Assembly: GCF_018831085.1 (NCBI RefSeq) | Contig: NZ_JAGPNM010000006.1 | Span: 124,001 to 188,000 of the forward strand | DNA length: 64,000 nucleotides | Reading direction: 5' to 3' | Origin: Rheinheimera oceanensis | GTDB lineage: Bacteria > Pseudomonadota > Gammaproteobacteria > Enterobacterales > Alteromonadaceae | Part shown: piece by piece, positions 62,882-64,000 of the stretch | Position numbering within the stretch: the stretch's first letter is position 1 | Layout: each line of letters starts with the position of its first letter | Program-made: the position numbers and the translations under genes | The notes under the pieces: generated by a model | The model's input: only the letters and a program-made list of their open reading frames with translations | Database searches by the model: none | Told to the model about the DNA's origin: nothing

Positions 62882-63668
62882 TATTTTGCTAACGCCGCTG
62901 CTAATACTGGGCCTGACCGGTGCAGTCTGGATAACGGGTTTTGCAGTAGCCGACGAAACCAAAGGTCTGGCTATTGCCCAGGAGCGCAAAGCGCGCGATG
63001 CAGGTTGGGGTGACAGTGAAAGCCGCACCACTATGGTATTGCGTAATGCCAAAGGGGATGAAAGCCAGCGGGAAATCCGCACTGCCGCACTGGAAGTGCA
63101 GGGCGATGGCGATAAGGGGCTGACCATTTTTGATGAACCGCGGGATGTACGTGGAACCGCCTTTTTAAACCACTCGCACCCGACAGCAGAAGATGATCAG
63201 TGGCTGTATCTGCCCGCCGTAAAACGGGTGAAACGTATCGCATCACGCAATAAATCAGGGCCTTTCATGGGCAGTGAATTTGCCTACGAAGATTTAAGCT
63301 CGTTTGAAATAGAAAAATACCGTTTTAGCTACCTGCGTGATGAAAGCTGCAATGACCAGCTCTGCTTTGTACTGGAGCAAGTGCCTGCTGACGAGTTTTC
63401 CGGCTATAGCAAAACAGTGGTCTGGGTAGATCAGCAGCATTACCGTTTACATAAGGCCGAATATTACGACCGCAAAAATACGCTGTTAAAAACGCTGACA
63501 TTGCACGACTATCAGTTGTATCTGGATAAATACTGGCGACCACATAAGCTCAGTATGGTGAATCACCAGACCGGAAAAAGTACCGATCTGTTAATTCATC
63601 AGATCAGTTTTAACACTGGCCGCACTACGGCAGACTTTGACACCAATGCACTGCAACGGGTGCGCTAG
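62874..63668 (+). CDS. LolA-like outer-membrane lipoprotein-sorting protein
   Basis: A 264-residue exported protein of the LolA-like superfamily (outer membrane lipoprotein-sorting protein type), with signal MRNILLTPLLILGLTGAVWITGFAVAD. Characteristic stretches are DEPRDVRGTAFLNHSH, DQWLYLPAVKRVKRIASRNKSGPFMGSEFAYEDL and the WRPHKLSMVNHQTGKSTDLLI end. Such proteins sit beside MMPL/RND exporters and probably carry the exported lipid across the periplasm. The ATG overlaps the exporter stop by eight bases (ATGCGTAA), with AAGGAAAG upstream, so the two are co-translated. Confidence 0.88.
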   Translation: MRNILLTPLLILGLTGAVWITGFAVADETKGLAIAQERKARDAGWGDSESRTTMVLRNAKGDESQREIRTAALEVQGDGDKGLTIFDEPRDVRGTAFLNHSHPTAEDDQWLYLPAVKRVKRIASRNKSGPFMGSEFAYEDLSSFEIEKYRFSYLRDESCNDQLCFVLEQVPADEFSGYSKTVVWVDQQHYRLHKAEYYDRKNTLLKTLTLHDYQLYLDKYWRPHKLSMVNHQTGKSTDLLIHQISFNTGRTTADFDTNALQRVR

Positions 63669-63686
63669 CACAAGGATACTTTAGCG

Positions 63687-64000
63687 ATGCATCAGCTGAT
63701 TTCTGCTCTGGTATTCTGTACTGCGCTGGCTCAGGCACAGCCGCAGCAACTGCCTCCGGTACAGCCGGCAGATACCTTATGGAAACTGGCAACCGCAGCC
63801 CGGCCAGACGAACAGGTGGCGATGGTACAGGTGGTTTATGCACTGTGGCAGGCTAATCCGCAGGCCTTTCGCGCCAACAATATCAACGCTCTGCAGCGCG
63901 GCGCTGTATTAAAGGTGCCGCAACGCGCGCAAATGCTGGCCACGCCGGTATCGCAGGCCCGGCAATGGTATTATCAGGCCATTGCCGATAAGCCGCTTGG
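63687..64000 (+). CDS. FimV/LysM-type N-terminal protein (3' partial)
   Basis: The first 104 codons of a gene cut by the window end. A signal peptide (MHQLISALVFCTALAQAQ) is followed by the FimV N-terminal pattern: DTLWKLATAARPDEQVAMVQVVYALWQANPQAFRANNINALQRGAVLKVP. This LysM-like stretch binds peptidoglycan in FimV/HubP polar proteins. It is 18 bases after the LolA-like gene and has AAGGA upstream, so it is the third gene of the envelope operon. A long C-terminal region would be expected in FimV, but cannot be seen. Confidence 0.8.
   Translation, partial: MHQLISALVFCTALAQAQPQQLPPVQPADTLWKLATAARPDEQVAMVQVVYALWQANPQAFRANNINALQRGAVLKVPQRAQMLATPVSQARQWYYQAIADKPL

Overview
The window looks like chromosome from a marine or aquatic gammaproteobacterium of the Alteromonadales/Chromatiales border, most like Rheinheimera, Alishewanella or Arsukibacterium. 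This is inferred from family content: a homodimeric PyrC, ComM/YifB, DUF3334 and DUF3019 proteins, a MipA/OmpV two-component module, a choice-of-anchor-U/GlyGly-CTERM surface protein and secreted GH13/GH31 enzymes. No rRNA, tRNA, CRISPR array, prophage or transposase was seen. Genes are dense, on both strands, and often overlap at their ends.

Layout. 1-6.8 kb: the end of a giant repeat-rich surface protein fused in frame to an outer-membrane barrel, a membrane protein and a chemoreceptor. 6.9-18 kb: starch and maltodextrin hydrolases (GH13, GH31, GH13), interrupted by rhuM, a ThrE-type exporter and a SnoaL/YCII/ECF42-sigma operon. 18-22.8 kb: an AT-richer block with an amidohydrolase, a LytS/LytTR pair and small hypothetical genes. 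22.9-28.5 kb: an accessory patch with a broken DUF5655 copy, a Phd/RelE-like toxin-antitoxin pair, a desaturase, an intact DUF5655 gene, two near-identical DUF3096 mini-genes and an unrecognised pair of secreted or lipid-anchored proteins. 28.6-32 kb: SDR plus AraC/Ogt-like genes, a YdeI-like gene, an SRPBCC/ArsR operon and DUF4287. 32-33.9 kb: an AT-rich three-gene cassette of unknown function. 34-37 kb: an FAD oxidoreductase, then two genes truncated head to head, then small genes. 36.9-40.3 kb: a divergent MFS sugar transporter and GH13 glucosidase. 40.4-50.1 kb: an EEP hydrolase, a SulP transporter, a Fur-box siderophore receptor with PepSY protein, a MORN/YwqK-like secreted protein and a LacI regulator. 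50.4-53.6 kb: mipA-DUF3019-regulator-kinase. 53.6-64 kb: DUF3334, a Bcr/CflA exporter, a tiny Asp/Cys protein, an SLC13 permease, pyrC, comM and an MMPL/LolA-like/FimV-like envelope operon that runs off the end.

How parts work together. Three copies of a 14-bp LacI-type palindrome (TGCATACGTATGCA and variants) lie upstream of exactly the three GH13 genes, and one also faces the MFS transporter. With the LacI-family gene at 49-50 kb this suggests a dispersed maltodextrin regulon: surface and periplasmic amylases cut starch, GH31 trims oligosaccharides, and the MFS carrier imports the products. The Fur box ties the TonB receptor and PepSY protein to iron. The most unusual items are the sorting-signal/barrel fusion, the double gene truncation near 36.1 kb, the AT-rich three-gene cassette, the DUF3096 repeats flanking the 26-28 kb gene pair, and a 25-bp palindrome inside rhuM.
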